Positions 32,445 through 41,721 are shown, numbered from the stretch's first letter. The stretch: 64,000 nt of DNA from CAZEPJ01 sp964514105 (GCA_964514105.1 CAZEPJ010000005.1:44238-108237), one strand, 5' to 3'. A program made the numbers and translations. The notes: a model not told the origin generated them from the letters alone.

Positions 32445-33410
32445 TCACTTCTTGATGCCCTTCTCGACGTAGTACTTCTCCGCCCCCGGATGGACGGGGA
32501 TGGGCATGCCCACCAGGGCCTTCTCCAGCTTCACCTCTTTGCCCTTGGCGTGGGCCGTCTCGATGGTCTTGAGATTCTCGAACATGGCCTTGGTGATGCG
32601 GTAGAGCATGTCCGCCTCCATCTCGGCCCTGGCCACCAGAATGGCCAGCACCGCGACGGTGGGGACCGCCTTGTCGACGCCCTTGTACAGGCCCGCCGGC
32701 ACCGTGTCCTTGGAGTAGTAGGGATACTTCTTGATCAGGGCGTCGACCTGGGGACCGTCCACCGGCACAATGGTGGTCTCGGTCATCATGGCCGTGTCCA
32801 CGATGGCCGAAGCCCCCACCCCCACCGTGTAGAAGGCCGCGTCGATGCGCCCATCCTTCAGATAGTCCGAGGACTCGGTGGCCGTGAGGCGCTCGACCTT
32901 CCCCAGGTCCTCGAACTTGAGCCCGAAGACCTCCAGGATCTGCAGGGCGTTCTGCTCGGTGCCGCTTCCCAGGGGACCGACGGCCACCCGCTTGCCCTTG
33001 AGGTCGGCGACGGAGTGGATGTTGGCCTTCTTGAGGGCCTGGATCTGGACGTGCTCGGGATAGAGCGAACAGACGCCCCGGATGTTCTCCACGGGCTTGT
33101 CAAACATGGGCTTGACGCCCTTGAGGGCGTAAAAGGCGATGTCGTTCTGCAGGATGGCCAGATCGGCATCGCCGCTCCCGATGAGTTTGGCGTTGGCCAC
33201 CGATGCCCCCGAGGACTCCACCGTGATCTTCACGTCCGGGAGCTTCTCGTGGGCGATCCTTGAAAGGGCCCCGGCCAACGGGTAGTACACGCCCGCCACC
33301 CAACCCGAGGCGATGGTCACGAACTTCTTGGCCGAATGGGCCGGCTGAAGGGGAAGAAAGGCCACCGCCAGGGCCAGCACTGCCAGTCCTACAAGCCATC
33401 TCCTTTTCAT
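32445..33410 (-). CDS. TAXI-family TRAP transporter solute receptor
   Basis: A 321-residue periplasmic receptor with a signal peptide (residues 1-26, ending AHSA). The TAXI pattern is plain: FVTIASGWVAGVYYPLAGAL near the start (the glycine-rich TAXI motif), SGASVANAKLIGSGDADLAI, LKGKRVAVGPLGSGTEQNA and DGRIDAAFYTVGVGAS. AAAGGAGG precedes the ATG. It heads the receptor-DUF1850-permease unit, which is transcribed from the putative promoter at 33578-33606. Confidence 0.92.
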   Translation of the reverse strand: MKRRWLVGLAVLALAVAFLPLQPAHSAKKFVTIASGWVAGVYYPLAGALSRIAHEKLPDVKITVESSGASVANAKLIGSGDADLAILQNDIAFYALKGVKPMFDKPVENIRGVCSLYPEHVQIQALKKANIHSVADLKGKRVAVGPLGSGTEQNALQILEVFGLKFEDLGKVERLTATESSDYLKDGRIDAAFYTVGVGASAIVDTAMMTETTIVPVDGPQVDALIKKYPYYSKDTVPAGLYKGVDKAVPTVAVLAILVARAEMEADMLYRITKAMFENLKTIETAHAKGKEVKLEKALVGMPIPVHPGAEKYYVEKGIKK

Positions 33411-33577
33411 GTTGGTTTCCCTCCTTTCGCAGCCGCAATCCAGTTGTCTCTTGACGGGTACTTTGACGGATCGATCCCTTCGATCTCACTGCTGCGCTCC
33501 CCCTGGGCGCCGCCTCCCCTGCCGCTCCCCGGGGCTCCCCTTCACCTCCTTTCCGCCATATCCGCGATGGATGATCC

Positions 33578-33606
33578 TTTCTATCCAAAGGGCCAGGAAT
33601 TGTCAA
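33578..33606 (-). promoter_or_regulatory. sigma-70-like promoter of the TAXI transporter operon
   Basis: On the minus strand TTGACA (33606-33601) and TAGAAA (33583-33578) are 17 bases apart. It would give a leader of about 160 bases before the receptor ATG. It is divergent from, and close to, the rightward promoter candidate at 33626. Confidence 0.45.
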
Positions 33607-33625
33607 CATTCCCTTGACTTTTTCC

Positions 33626-33654
33626 TTGACAAGAGACCCCTCGGGCCATGCAAT
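33626..33654 (+). promoter_or_regulatory. possible promoter for the glycogen-binding-domain gene
   Basis: TTGACA (33626-33631) is followed after 17 bases by TGCAAT (33649-33654). The -35 box is perfect and the -10 box is a weak 4/6 match. The gene starts at 33753. Confidence 0.35.
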
Positions 33655-33752
33655 ACTGGGTACCAGAGGTCCCAGCGGCCATGGGGGCGGTTGGGCAGCC
33701 TTGCGCGCACAGGCCAGGCAACTCCCTCACCGGAGAGAGGAGGAACGGCGTC

Positions 33753-34151
33753 ATGAAGGACAGGGATGGCGAGCCGGGGAAGGGGAAGGGAAAGGGGGAG
33801 CCCCGCTGCCGGGTGGAAGCGGGGCGGGGCTCGAGAGGGAAGCCCAAGTCGGAGAAGAAGCAGAAGCGGAAAGGGGCCAAGGGGGTGAAGGTGGAGTTCG
33901 TCCTTTTCGCGCCCCACGCCGGGGACGTGTGCCTGGCCGGGAGCTTCAACGGCTGGGTCCCGGGGCTCCAGCCGCTCAAGCGCCACAAGGACGGCCGATG
34001 GAAGGCCAAGGTGGAGCTTCCCGCCGGGAGACACGAGTACAAGTTCGTGGCCGACGGTCGCTGGGTGGAGGAATTGCCCGGCGTGGAGGCGGTGCCCAAC
34101 GAGCACGGCACCCAGAACTTCGTGGTCTGGGCCGAGGGCAAGGGGGTGTAG
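33753..34151 (+). CDS. free-standing AMPK/isoamylase-type glycogen-binding domain protein
   Basis: A 132-residue protein. Residues 1-45 are a Lys/Arg/Gly-rich, probably disordered, basic segment. Residues 46-130 form one early-set (CBM48 / AMPK-beta-type) domain: VEFVLFAPHAGDVCLAGSFN, then GWVPGLQPLKRHKDGRWKA, HEYKFVADGRWVEE and NEHGTQNFVV. The aromatic residues normally used to stack on glucan are present. There is no catalytic domain, so it may target an enzyme to glycogen or bind polysaccharide by itself. GAGAGGAGG precedes the ATG. It is followed by cobO, with no obvious metabolic link. Confidence 0.85.
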   Translation: MKDRDGEPGKGKGKGEPRCRVEAGRGSRGKPKSEKKQKRKGAKGVKVEFVLFAPHAGDVCLAGSFNGWVPGLQPLKRHKDGRWKAKVELPAGRHEYKFVADGRWVEELPGVEAVPNEHGTQNFVVWAEGKGV

Positions 34152-34192
34152 CCCGCCGGGTTGATACGGGACAGGGGGCGGCGGAGAACACC

Positions 34193-34750
34193 ATGGAGAT
34201 CACTCACCTCAAACCCAGGGAGCCCAAGGGGCTGGTGGTGGTGCTGACGGGGCATGGCAAGGGAAAGACCACCTCGGCCCTGGGCATGGCGTTGCGGGCG
34301 TGCGGCCACGGCTTGAGGGTCTGCATTGTCCAGTTCATGAAGGGGGATATCTACGCCGGGGAGTGGGACGGCGTCAAACGGTTGGACTGCCGTATCGAGA
34401 TCACCGCCACGGGCAAGGGGTTCTGCGGGATCCAGGGGAATCCCTATCCCTTTTCCGAGCACCGCCGGAACGCCCAGGAGGCCGTCGTGCTGGTCCACGA
34501 GAAGATGCGCTCCGGGCAGTGGGATATGCTGATCCTCGACGAGGTGAACAACGCCGTGCACCTCCGTCTCGTGGAGCTGGAGCAGGTCATGGAGATCCTG
34601 CGCCGGAGGCCGCAGTCCATGCACATGGTCCTGACAGGGCGGGACGCCCACCCCGAGGTGATCGCGGCGGCCCACACGGCCAGCGAGGTGCGGGAGATCA
34701 AGCACGCCCACCGCGGGGGGATCGAGCCCCAGCCCGGAATCGACTACTGA
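34193..34750 (+). CDS. cobO: cob(I)yrinic acid a,c-diamide adenosyltransferase (CobO/BtuR type)
   Basis: A 185-residue enzyme that transfers the adenosyl group of ATP to cob(I)alamin or its precursors. The P-loop GHGKGKTTS (20-28), the corrinoid-side segment CIVQFMKGD, the Mg-site region WDMLILDEVNNAV and the C-terminal TGRDAHPEVIAAAH are characteristic of the CobA/CobO/BtuR family rather than PduO or EutT. It is 41 bases after the glycogen-binding-domain gene. It could serve B12 salvage; no other cobalamin biosynthesis gene is in the window. Confidence 0.92.
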   Translation: MEITHLKPREPKGLVVVLTGHGKGKTTSALGMALRACGHGLRVCIVQFMKGDIYAGEWDGVKRLDCRIEITATGKGFCGIQGNPYPFSEHRRNAQEAVVLVHEKMRSGQWDMLILDEVNNAVHLRLVELEQVMEILRRRPQSMHMVLTGRDAHPEVIAAAHTASEVREIKHAHRGGIEPQPGIDY

Positions 34751-34822
34751 GACAGGGTAGGCCCGGGGGCGAAGCAAGTTGCATGGCGGGCTTGCGGCGG
34801 GGGAGGGGGCGTGGGAAGATGA

Positions 34823-36103
34823 TTGTGCGCAGTTGAGCATCCCCCGCGGGAGAGACATGGAGAGGCCCCCCGACCCTTGAGCGACCCCCAGGCCACTTCA
34901 CGTGCAGAGCCGCCTCCGGTCCATGGCGGGGCGCCCCTTCGTGCCAAGCTCGCCCCGGTCCTGATCCTCACGGGCATCTTTTTCGTCAACTTCCTGGGCC
35001 GCATCGTCCTGGGCCCCCTGCTCCCCGTCATGGAGGCGGACCTGGGCCTGACGCACGGGGAGGCCGGGTCCCTGATCCTCTTGGTCACCCTCGGGTACTG
35101 CCCCGCCATCTCCTGCTCCGGTTTCGTGGCATCGAGACTGACCCACCGGCGCACCATCGTGCTGTCCACCCTGGCCGTGGCCGTCTCGCTTCTGGTGGTC
35201 TGCGCCAGCCACAGCCTGTGGGGGATTCGCCTGGGTCTCGTCCTGGTGGGCATGTCCGCGGGGCTTTACCTGGCCTCGGGAATGGCTGCGCTCACGCGGC
35301 TGGTCCATGCAGGCGACTGGGGAAAGGCCATCGCCATCCACGAGCTGGCCCCCAACCTGGGGTTCATCGTGGCGCCCTTCCTGGCTCAGGCCCTGGTGGG
35401 CCCCCTGGGCTGGCGAGGCGTGCTCGCGGTCCTGGCCGGGGCGTCCCTGGCGGGCGGCTGGGCCTTCGCCCGCTTCGGGAAGGCGGGGGCCTTTGCCGGG
35501 GTCGCCCCGACCGTCCGGGCTGTTCGGGCCTTGGCCTCGGAGGGGGACTTCTGGATCATGGTGGCGGTCTTCAGCCTGGGCATCGGTTGCAGCCTGGGGG
35601 TCTACATGATGCTCCCCCTGTACCTGGTGACCGAGCGCGGGTGGAGCCTGGCCTGGGCCAACTCGGCCGTGGCCCTTTCCAGGGTGTCGGCCGTGGGCAT
35701 GACCTTCGTGGCCGGGTGGGCGGCCGACCGCCTGGGGGCCAGGACGACCATGGGGGGGGTGTTCCTGTTCACCGGGGGCCTCACCATCCTCCTGGGGGCC
35801 AGCCCCGATGGGTTTCTGGCCCCCCTGGTCTTTCTGCAGCCCATGCTGGCGGTCTGCTTCTTCCCGGCGGCCTTCTCGGCCCTGTCCCGGGTCGGGTCCG
35901 CGGAGCTTCGGGGTCTGGCCGTGGCCCTGACCATCCCCCTGGCATTTCTGGCGGGGGGAGGGTTGGTCCCGGCCGGCATCGGCTACCTGGGCGAGGTCGG
36001 CTCGTTTTCCGCGGCCGTCATGGCGCTGGGCGCGATCATGGTGGGGGGCGCCCTGCTGCCCCGCTGCCTGTCGCTGGGAGGAGACGGTGGAAGGGATGGG
36101 TGA
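34823..36103 (+). CDS. MFS transporter
   Basis: A protein of about 426 residues with 12 predicted membrane segments from about residue 45. The cytoplasmic-loop remnants of the MFS A-motif (ASRLTHRRTIVLS after segment 2 and AADRLGARTTMGG after segment 8) and the pattern GMSAGLYLASGMAALTRL are visible. It probably exports or imports a small organic compound. No ATG fits. A TTG at 34823 with GGAAG before it is used; a TTG at 34877 is an alternative and would remove a Pro/Arg-rich leader. It is not closely related to the MFS carrier at 50145. Confidence 0.8.
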   Translation: MCAVEHPPRERHGEAPRPLSDPQATSRAEPPPVHGGAPLRAKLAPVLILTGIFFVNFLGRIVLGPLLPVMEADLGLTHGEAGSLILLVTLGYCPAISCSGFVASRLTHRRTIVLSTLAVAVSLLVVCASHSLWGIRLGLVLVGMSAGLYLASGMAALTRLVHAGDWGKAIAIHELAPNLGFIVAPFLAQALVGPLGWRGVLAVLAGASLAGGWAFARFGKAGAFAGVAPTVRAVRALASEGDFWIMVAVFSLGIGCSLGVYMMLPLYLVTERGWSLAWANSAVALSRVSAVGMTFVAGWAADRLGARTTMGGVFLFTGGLTILLGASPDGFLAPLVFLQPMLAVCFFPAAFSALSRVGSAELRGLAVALTIPLAFLAGGGLVPAGIGYLGEVGSFSAAVMALGAIMVGGALLPRCLSLGGDGGRDG

Positions 36104-36172
36104 GCCGTGTGGCGGGTGTCTCCATGGGCGGGACCGGTCGGGCGCTTTTCCCCGTTCACTCAATGGCTTATC

Positions 36173-36200
36173 TTGACGGAGCGGGTCGTTGCTGTATAAT
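36173..36200 (+). promoter_or_regulatory. sigma-70 promoter of the mla operon
   Basis: TTGACG (36173-36178) and a perfect TATAAT (36195-36200) are 16 bases apart. The transcript would start near 36207, about 73 bases before the mlaE ATG. Confidence 0.7.
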
Positions 36201-36279
36201 GTCTCGAATTTGAGCGGCCGGGATGGCTCGGGCGAGACCCTCCCAGGGTCACCGTTCACAAGCTGGAATCAACGAGGTC

Positions 36280-37071
36280 ATGGAACGATCCGCCACCTCA
36301 GCACGGCAACCCGTTCGGTGGCTGGGACGGGGCTTTCTCGACATGGTGCGCGTGGCAGGGCAGATGGGGCTGTTCTTGGCCGAGACCCTGTTTCTGTGCG
36401 CGGTGCCGCCCTATCGCTGGCGGCGGCTGGTGGAACGGATCCATTTCCTAGGGGTCAAGACCGTTTTCGTGATCCTGCTGACCGGGGCGTTCACGGGGAT
36501 GGTCCTGGCCCTTCAGGGTTTCTACACCCTTCGCAAGGTGGGTGCGGAGGCGATCCTGGGCGCGGCCGTGGCCCTCTCCCTGGTGCGGGAGCTGGGACCG
36601 GTCATCTCGGCCCTGATGATCACGGGCCGGGCGGGATCGGCCTTGACGGCGGAACTGGGGGTCATGCGGATCTCGGAGCAGATCGACGCCCTGGACATGA
36701 TGGCCATCCATCCCATGAAGTTCCTCGTCGTGCCCAATCTGCTGGCCGGCATCCTCGTGTTTCCCGTACTGTCCTGGTTCTTCGACGTGGTGGGGATCTT
36801 CGGGGGATATCTGGTGGCCGTGAAGCTCCTGGGGTTGGCCCACGGCACCTATTTCGGGGAGATCCACTCGTTCCTCGCCGTTCAGGACGTCCTCGACGGC
36901 CTGTACAAGTCGTTGTGCTTCGGGGTGTTGGTCATCTGGATCTGCGCCTTCAAGGGGTACTATTCGGGCTACGGCGCCGAGGGGGTCAGTCGGGCCACCA
37001 CCGAGGCCGTGGTCATGTCCTCGGTGGCCATCCTCGTGTGGGACTACCTCATGGGGGCCTTTCTGTTCTAA
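36280..37071 (+). CDS. mlaE: MlaE-family ABC transporter permease (lipid asymmetry / phospholipid transport)
   Basis: A 263-residue inner-membrane permease with five or six segments and the MlaE hallmark: LQGFYTLRKVGAEAILGAAV, then LGPVISALMITGRAGSALTAELG and EQIDALDMMAIHP. In the Mla system it moves phospholipids between the inner membrane and periplasmic carriers. GAGG just before the ATG at 36280 favours that start over 36223. It heads the mlaE-F-D-C operon and ends 10 bases before mlaF. Confidence 0.92.
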   Translation: MERSATSARQPVRWLGRGFLDMVRVAGQMGLFLAETLFLCAVPPYRWRRLVERIHFLGVKTVFVILLTGAFTGMVLALQGFYTLRKVGAEAILGAAVALSLVRELGPVISALMITGRAGSALTAELGVMRISEQIDALDMMAIHPMKFLVVPNLLAGILVFPVLSWFFDVVGIFGGYLVAVKLLGLAHGTYFGEIHSFLAVQDVLDGLYKSLCFGVLVIWICAFKGYYSGYGAEGVSRATTEAVVMSSVAILVWDYLMGAFLF

Positions 37072-37081
37072 TTGCGGGGCC

Positions 37082-37813
37082 ATGATTCGCACGGAGGATC
37101 TGCACAGGTCGTTCGACGATCAGGCGGTGCTGCAGGGCGTGGATCTCCACGTGCGCCGGGGGGAGATGCTGGCCCTCATCGGCCGCAGCGGAGGGGGGAA
37201 GTCCGTGCTCATGCGGCACATGATGGGGCTCATGATGCCCGACCGGGGGCGGGTCCTCATCGACGGCATGGACATTCACCGCGCTTCGGGGAGGCGGCGG
37301 AGCGCCATCAAGGAGAAGTTCGGGGTGCTCTTCCAGGGGGGGGCGCTGTTCGACTCCCTGACGGTCTTCGACAACGTGGCCTTTCCCCTGAGGGAGAAGA
37401 GCAAGGGGTTTCCCGAGAGAGAGATCCGGGAGCGGGTGATCGCCGAGCTGCAGCAGGTGGACTTGCTGGGTGCGGAACACAAGTATCCGGCCGAGATCAG
37501 CGGGGGAATGAAGAAGCGGGTGGCCCTGGCGCGCGCCATCGTGCACAACCCGCAGATCGTCTTTTTCGATGAGCCGACCACGGGCCTGGACCCCATCACG
37601 TCCCAGGCCATCCACGAGCTCATCGCGGCCACGCACCGCCGCCTCCAGTTCACGGCCATGCTGGTGACCCACGAGGTGAACCGGGTGCTCCCCATCGTGG
37701 ATCGGGTGGCGCTGATCCACGATGGCAAGATCGCGGTGTCGGGGACCCCGGGGGAGTTCGCGGCCAACGATCATCCTGTGGTGAAGGCGTTTCTGGCGCA
37801 CAGTGTGGATTGA
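37082..37813 (+). CDS. mlaF: MlaF-family ABC transporter ATPase
   Basis: A 243-residue ATPase that powers the MlaE permease. It has Walker A GRSGGGKS (about 35-42), the Q-loop VLFQGGALFDSLTVFDNV typical of MlaF, the signature ISGGMKKRVALARAI, Walker B FFDEPTTGLDP and the switch His in VTHE. The gene sits between mlaE and mlaD with short spacings. Confidence 0.93.
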   Translation: MIRTEDLHRSFDDQAVLQGVDLHVRRGEMLALIGRSGGGKSVLMRHMMGLMMPDRGRVLIDGMDIHRASGRRRSAIKEKFGVLFQGGALFDSLTVFDNVAFPLREKSKGFPEREIRERVIAELQQVDLLGAEHKYPAEISGGMKKRVALARAIVHNPQIVFFDEPTTGLDPITSQAIHELIAATHRRLQFTAMLVTHEVNRVLPIVDRVALIHDGKIAVSGTPGEFAANDHPVVKAFLAHSVD

Positions 37814-37840
37814 GGCAGGATCGCCGGAGGGAGGGATGGC

Positions 37841-38281
37841 ATGAGGAGGTTCTGGGATGTGGAGTTCGTCACCGGGATCTTTCTGATCGCCGGGTTTCTC
37901 GCTCTGGGGTACCTCTCCGTCCAGCTGGCCCGCATGGAGGTGGGGCCCGGCGGATACACGCTGTTCGCCCGGTTCTCCTCCGTGGACGGTCTGAAAACGG
38001 GCTCCGTAGTCGAGATCGCCGGGGTGGAGATCGGCCGTGTCAAGGCCATCGACCTGCAGGACTACCGGGCGCGGGTGACACTGGCCATCCGGCGGGACGT
38101 CAAGATCGCCGAGGACAGCATCGTCTCCATCCGCACCAAGGGGTTGATCGGGGAGAAGTACGTGCGGTTGAGCCCCGGGGGCTCCGATGCCTATCTCAAA
38201 CCCGGAGGTGAGCTCTTCGAGACCGAGAGCGCCATCAACCTGGAGGAGCTCATCGCCAATTTCGTTTTCGGGAAGATCTGA
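37841..38281 (+). CDS. mlaD: MlaD-family MCE-domain lipid-binding protein
   Basis: A 146-residue protein with one N-terminal membrane anchor (residues 8-28) and a single MCE domain (about 38-115): TLFARFSSVDGLKTGSVVEI, then GVEIGRVKAIDL and IRTKGLIGEKYVRLSPG. Hexameric MlaD makes the hydrophobic channel on top of MlaE. It is a minimal version, without a long C-terminal helix. It lies 27 bases after mlaF. Confidence 0.93.
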   Translation: MRRFWDVEFVTGIFLIAGFLALGYLSVQLARMEVGPGGYTLFARFSSVDGLKTGSVVEIAGVEIGRVKAIDLQDYRARVTLAIRRDVKIAEDSIVSIRTKGLIGEKYVRLSPGGSDAYLKPGGELFETESAINLEELIANFVFGKI

Positions 38282-38327
38282 GAGGGATTTCGCCGTATGG
38301 GCGTCTGATGAGGAAAGGAGACCATCG

Positions 38328-38963
38328 ATGATGAACCGGGTGAGGGCGGGGATCGCTGTGGGGGTGCTTCTCCTGGCAGGCCTTGTGTGGAGCGAGGGGG
38401 CCCGGGCGGGTGAAGCCACGGAGCTGGTGCGCAAGTCCACGGACCAGGTCATCGAGATCCTGAAAGATCCCGTGCTCAAGGACAGACCCGACGTGCGCGA
38501 TGAGAAGATCTGGCAGGTAGTCCTGCGCTGCTTTGACTTCGAGGAGATGGGGAGGCGGAGCCTGGGGATCCATTGGCGGGAGCGGAGCGCCCAGGAACAG
38601 AAGGAGTTCGTGGAGCTGTTCGGACGCCTCATTCACAAGTCGTACGCGGGGAGGGTGGCGTCGTACAGCGACGAGAAGGTGGACTACCTGGGGGAGGCCG
38701 TGGACGGGGCCAGGGCCGAGGTGAAGACCAAGGTCGTGAGCAAGGGGACCGAGATCCCCGTGGAGTATCGGCTGCTGCAGAAGTCCTCCAGCTGGGTCAT
38801 CTACGATGTGGTCATCGAGGGGGTCAGCCTGGTGAACAACTACCGGAACCAGTTCAACCGGATCGTGGTGCAAAAGGGGTACCGGGAGCTGGAGCGCATG
38901 ATGAAGACCAAGCTGGACGAGCTGATCAAGGAGACGGAGAAGCAGAAAAAGGAGTCCGCCTGA
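38328..38963 (+). CDS. mlaC: MlaC-family periplasmic phospholipid-binding protein
   Basis: A 211-residue protein with a signal peptide (residues 1-27, ending ARAG) and the MlaC/Ttg2D fold pattern: VLRCFDFEEMGRRSLG, EQKEFVELFGRLIHKSYAGR, then VEYRLLQKSSSWVIYDVVIE, GVSLVNNYRNQFNRIVVQKG. It carries phospholipid between the outer membrane and MlaFED. The C-terminal 20 residues are Lys/Glu-rich. AAAGGAG precedes the ATG. mlaB and mlaA are not in the window. Confidence 0.93.
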   Translation: MMNRVRAGIAVGVLLLAGLVWSEGARAGEATELVRKSTDQVIEILKDPVLKDRPDVRDEKIWQVVLRCFDFEEMGRRSLGIHWRERSAQEQKEFVELFGRLIHKSYAGRVASYSDEKVDYLGEAVDGARAEVKTKVVSKGTEIPVEYRLLQKSSSWVIYDVVIEGVSLVNNYRNQFNRIVVQKGYRELERMMKTKLDELIKETEKQKKESA

Positions 38964-39012
38964 CAGGACTCCCACTCCACGCGGAAGCGAAGAAACACGA
39001 GGAGGAGGCTTG

Positions 39013-41721
39013 ATGACTGAGCGGTATGTATACACATTCGGGGGCGATCGTTCCGAGGGCGGCGAATCCATGCGCAACAGCCTCGGCGGCAAGGGGGCCG
39101 GCCTGGCCGAGATGACCAACCTGGGGATCCCGGTGCCACCGGGCTTCACCCTCACCACCGAGGTCTGCACCTATTACTACGACCACAACCGAAACTACCC
39201 GGCGGAGCTCAAGGCCCAGGTGGACGAGGCCATGAAGCACGTGGAGCGGATCATGGGCGCCGGGTTCGGCGACCCCCAAAACCCCCTGCTCATGTCCGTG
39301 CGCTCCGGCGCCCGCAGGTCCATGCCCGGCATGATGGAGACCGTGTTGAACGTCGGCCTGACGAGCCGGACGATCCCCGGACTGGCAGCCAGGACGCGCA
39401 ACGAGCGCTTCGTGTACGACGCGTACCGGCGCCTCATCATGATGTATTCGGACGTGGTGATGGAGAAGGCCGCCGGCATCGAGCCCCCGGACGGGCACGG
39501 AATCCGGCAGATCCTGGAACGGGACATGGAGGAGATGAAGCACAGGCGGGGCGTCCGCCTGGACACCGATCTGTCCGCCGAGGACCTCAAAGAGCTGGTC
39601 CAGGTCTTCCTGAAGCGGGTAGAGGAGGTCCTGGGCAAGCCCTTCCCCGACGACCCCTCGGAACAGCTCTGGGGAGGCATCGGCGCCGTGTTCGCCTCAT
39701 GGAACGGCAAGCGCGCCGTGTCGTACCGGCGCATCGAGGGGATCCCCGACGACTGGGGGACGGCCGTCAACGTGCAGGCCATGGTCTTCGGGAACACGGG
39801 CGATCGCTCGGCCACCGGCGTGGCCTTCACCCGCAACCCGGCCACGGGCGAGAACCTTTTCTACGGGGAGTGGCTCCCCAACGCCCAGGGCGAGGACGTG
39901 GTGGCGGGGATCCGGACCCCGTACCCGGTCAACAAGCACACCAAGGCCGAAGGGGTGGATCTGCCGTCCCTGGAAGAGGCCATGCCCCAGCTCTACGGGC
40001 AACTGGACGGCATCCAGCGGAAACTGGAGACCTACTTCCGGGACATGCAGGACATCGAGTTCACCATCCAGGACGGCGTGCTGTGGATGCTCCAGACCCG
40101 GACGGGCAAACGAAACGGCACGGCAGCCATCCGCATGGCCGTGGAGATGTGCCAAGAGGGGCTGATCTCCCAGGAGGAGGCCATCCTGCGCGTGCAGCCC
40201 AACCAGCTCGACGAGCTCTTGCACCCCATGCTGGACCCCGCCGCGGAGAAGAAGGCCAAGGCCCTGGCCAAGGGGCTTCCCGCCGGGCCGGGGGGCGGAG
40301 TGGGGCAGGTGGTGTTCACCGCCGACGACGCCGAGACGTGGGCCAAACAGGGCAAGAAGGTGGTCCTGGTGCGCGCCGAAACCTCCCCCGAAGACGTCCA
40401 CGGCATGCACGCCGCCGTGGCCATCCTCACCTCCAAGGGGGGGATGACGAGCCATGCGGCCCTGGTGGCCCGGGGGTGGGGCAAATGCTGCATTGTGGGG
40501 TGCGGTGCCCTGGACATCGATGCCGAGGCCAAGCGCATTCGGGTGGGCGGCGAGACCCTCCAGGAGGGCGACTGGATCACCCTCAACGGGACAAAGGGGA
40601 TGGTCTACAGGGGCCAGGTGCCCGTGCTCCCCGCAGATCCCGAGGGAAACCCCTGGTACAAGGAGCTCATGGCCTGGGCCGACGGGATCCGCAAGCTGGG
40701 GATCCGAACCAATGCGGACACCCCGGGCGACGCCCGCCTGGCCCGGACCTTCGGGGCCGAGGGGATCGGCCTGACGCGGACCGAGCACATGTTCTTCGAC
40801 CCCCAGCGCATCGTGGCCATGCGGGAGATGATCGTGGCCGAGAACGAGGCCGACCGACGCAGGGCGGTCATGAAGCTCCTGCCGTTCCAGCGGGCGGACT
40901 TCCTGGGGATCTTCGAGGCCATGGAGGGCCTGCCGGTGACCATCCGGACCCTGGATCCCCCCCTGCACGAGTTCGTGAATCTCACGGCGGAGCAGGCCGG
41001 GGAGCTGGCCAAGCAGATGGGCATCCCCGTGGAGCGGATCCAGGCCCGCATCGATCAGCTCCACGAGCTCAATCCCATGCTGGGGCATCGGGGCTGCCGC
41101 CTGGGCATCACCTATCCCGAGATCACCGAGATGCAGGCCCGGGCCATCTTCGAAGCCGCGGCCCAGTTGACCCGAGCGGGCAAGAAGGTCTATCCCGAGG
41201 TCATGATCCCCCTGGTGGGCACCATCCAGGAGCTTGAGGACCAGGCGGAGATCGTGGAGCGGGTGGCGCGCCAGGTGAAAGAGGAGACCGGGGTGGCCTT
41301 TCCCTACCTGGTGGGCACCATGATCGAGATCCCCCGGGCGTGCATGGTGGCGGATCAGATCGCCCGGCGGGCCCAGTTCTTCTCCTTCGGGACCAACGAC
41401 CTGACCCAGACCACCTTCGGCTTCTCCCGGGACGACGTGGGTTCTTTTCTCCCCATCTATCTGGACAAGAAGATGCTTGCCGGGGACCCCTTCCAGAGCA
41501 TCGATCAGGAGGGGGTGGGCCAGCTCATGGCCATGGGCGTGCAAAAAGGCCGCTCCTCCCGCCCCGACCTCAAGGTGGGGATCTGCGGCGAGCACGGAGG
41601 CGACCCCTCCTCGGTGGAGTTTTGTCATCGGCTGGGTTTGAACTACGTGAGCTGTTCCCCATACCGGGTCCCCATCGCCAGGCTCGCCGCGGCCCACGCG
41701 GCTGTGAAATACAAGGCATAG
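39013..41721 (+). CDS. ppdK: pyruvate, phosphate dikinase
   Basis: A 902-residue enzyme that interconverts pyruvate + ATP + Pi with phosphoenolpyruvate + AMP + PPi. The N-terminal ATP-binding domain starts GGKGAGLAEMTNLGIPVPPG. The swivelling phosphohistidine domain has the catalytic His481 in GGMTSHAALVARG. The C-terminal PEP/pyruvate barrel has GFSRDDVG, GICGEHGGDP and the catalytic Cys near 881 in YVSCSPYRVP. Length is standard. GAGGAGG precedes the ATG. It lies 49 bases after mlaC, so read-through is possible. In anaerobes it can run toward gluconeogenesis or ATP formation. Confidence 0.96.
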   Translation: MTERYVYTFGGDRSEGGESMRNSLGGKGAGLAEMTNLGIPVPPGFTLTTEVCTYYYDHNRNYPAELKAQVDEAMKHVERIMGAGFGDPQNPLLMSVRSGARRSMPGMMETVLNVGLTSRTIPGLAARTRNERFVYDAYRRLIMMYSDVVMEKAAGIEPPDGHGIRQILERDMEEMKHRRGVRLDTDLSAEDLKELVQVFLKRVEEVLGKPFPDDPSEQLWGGIGAVFASWNGKRAVSYRRIEGIPDDWGTAVNVQAMVFGNTGDRSATGVAFTRNPATGENLFYGEWLPNAQGEDVVAGIRTPYPVNKHTKAEGVDLPSLEEAMPQLYGQLDGIQRKLETYFRDMQDIEFTIQDGVLWMLQTRTGKRNGTAAIRMAVEMCQEGLISQEEAILRVQPNQLDELLHPMLDPAAEKKAKALAKGLPAGPGGGVGQVVFTADDAETWAKQGKKVVLVRAETSPEDVHGMHAAVAILTSKGGMTSHAALVARGWGKCCIVGCGALDIDAEAKRIRVGGETLQEGDWITLNGTKGMVYRGQVPVLPADPEGNPWYKELMAWADGIRKLGIRTNADTPGDARLARTFGAEGIGLTRTEHMFFDPQRIVAMREMIVAENEADRRRAVMKLLPFQRADFLGIFEAMEGLPVTIRTLDPPLHEFVNLTAEQAGELAKQMGIPVERIQARIDQLHELNPMLGHRGCRLGITYPEITEMQARAIFEAAAQLTRAGKKVYPEVMIPLVGTIQELEDQAEIVERVARQVKEETGVAFPYLVGTMIEIPRACMVADQIARRAQFFSFGTNDLTQTTFGFSRDDVGSFLPIYLDKKMLAGDPFQSIDQEGVGQLMAMGVQKGRSSRPDLKVGICGEHGGDPSSVEFCHRLGLNYVSCSPYRVPIARLAAAHAAVKYKA

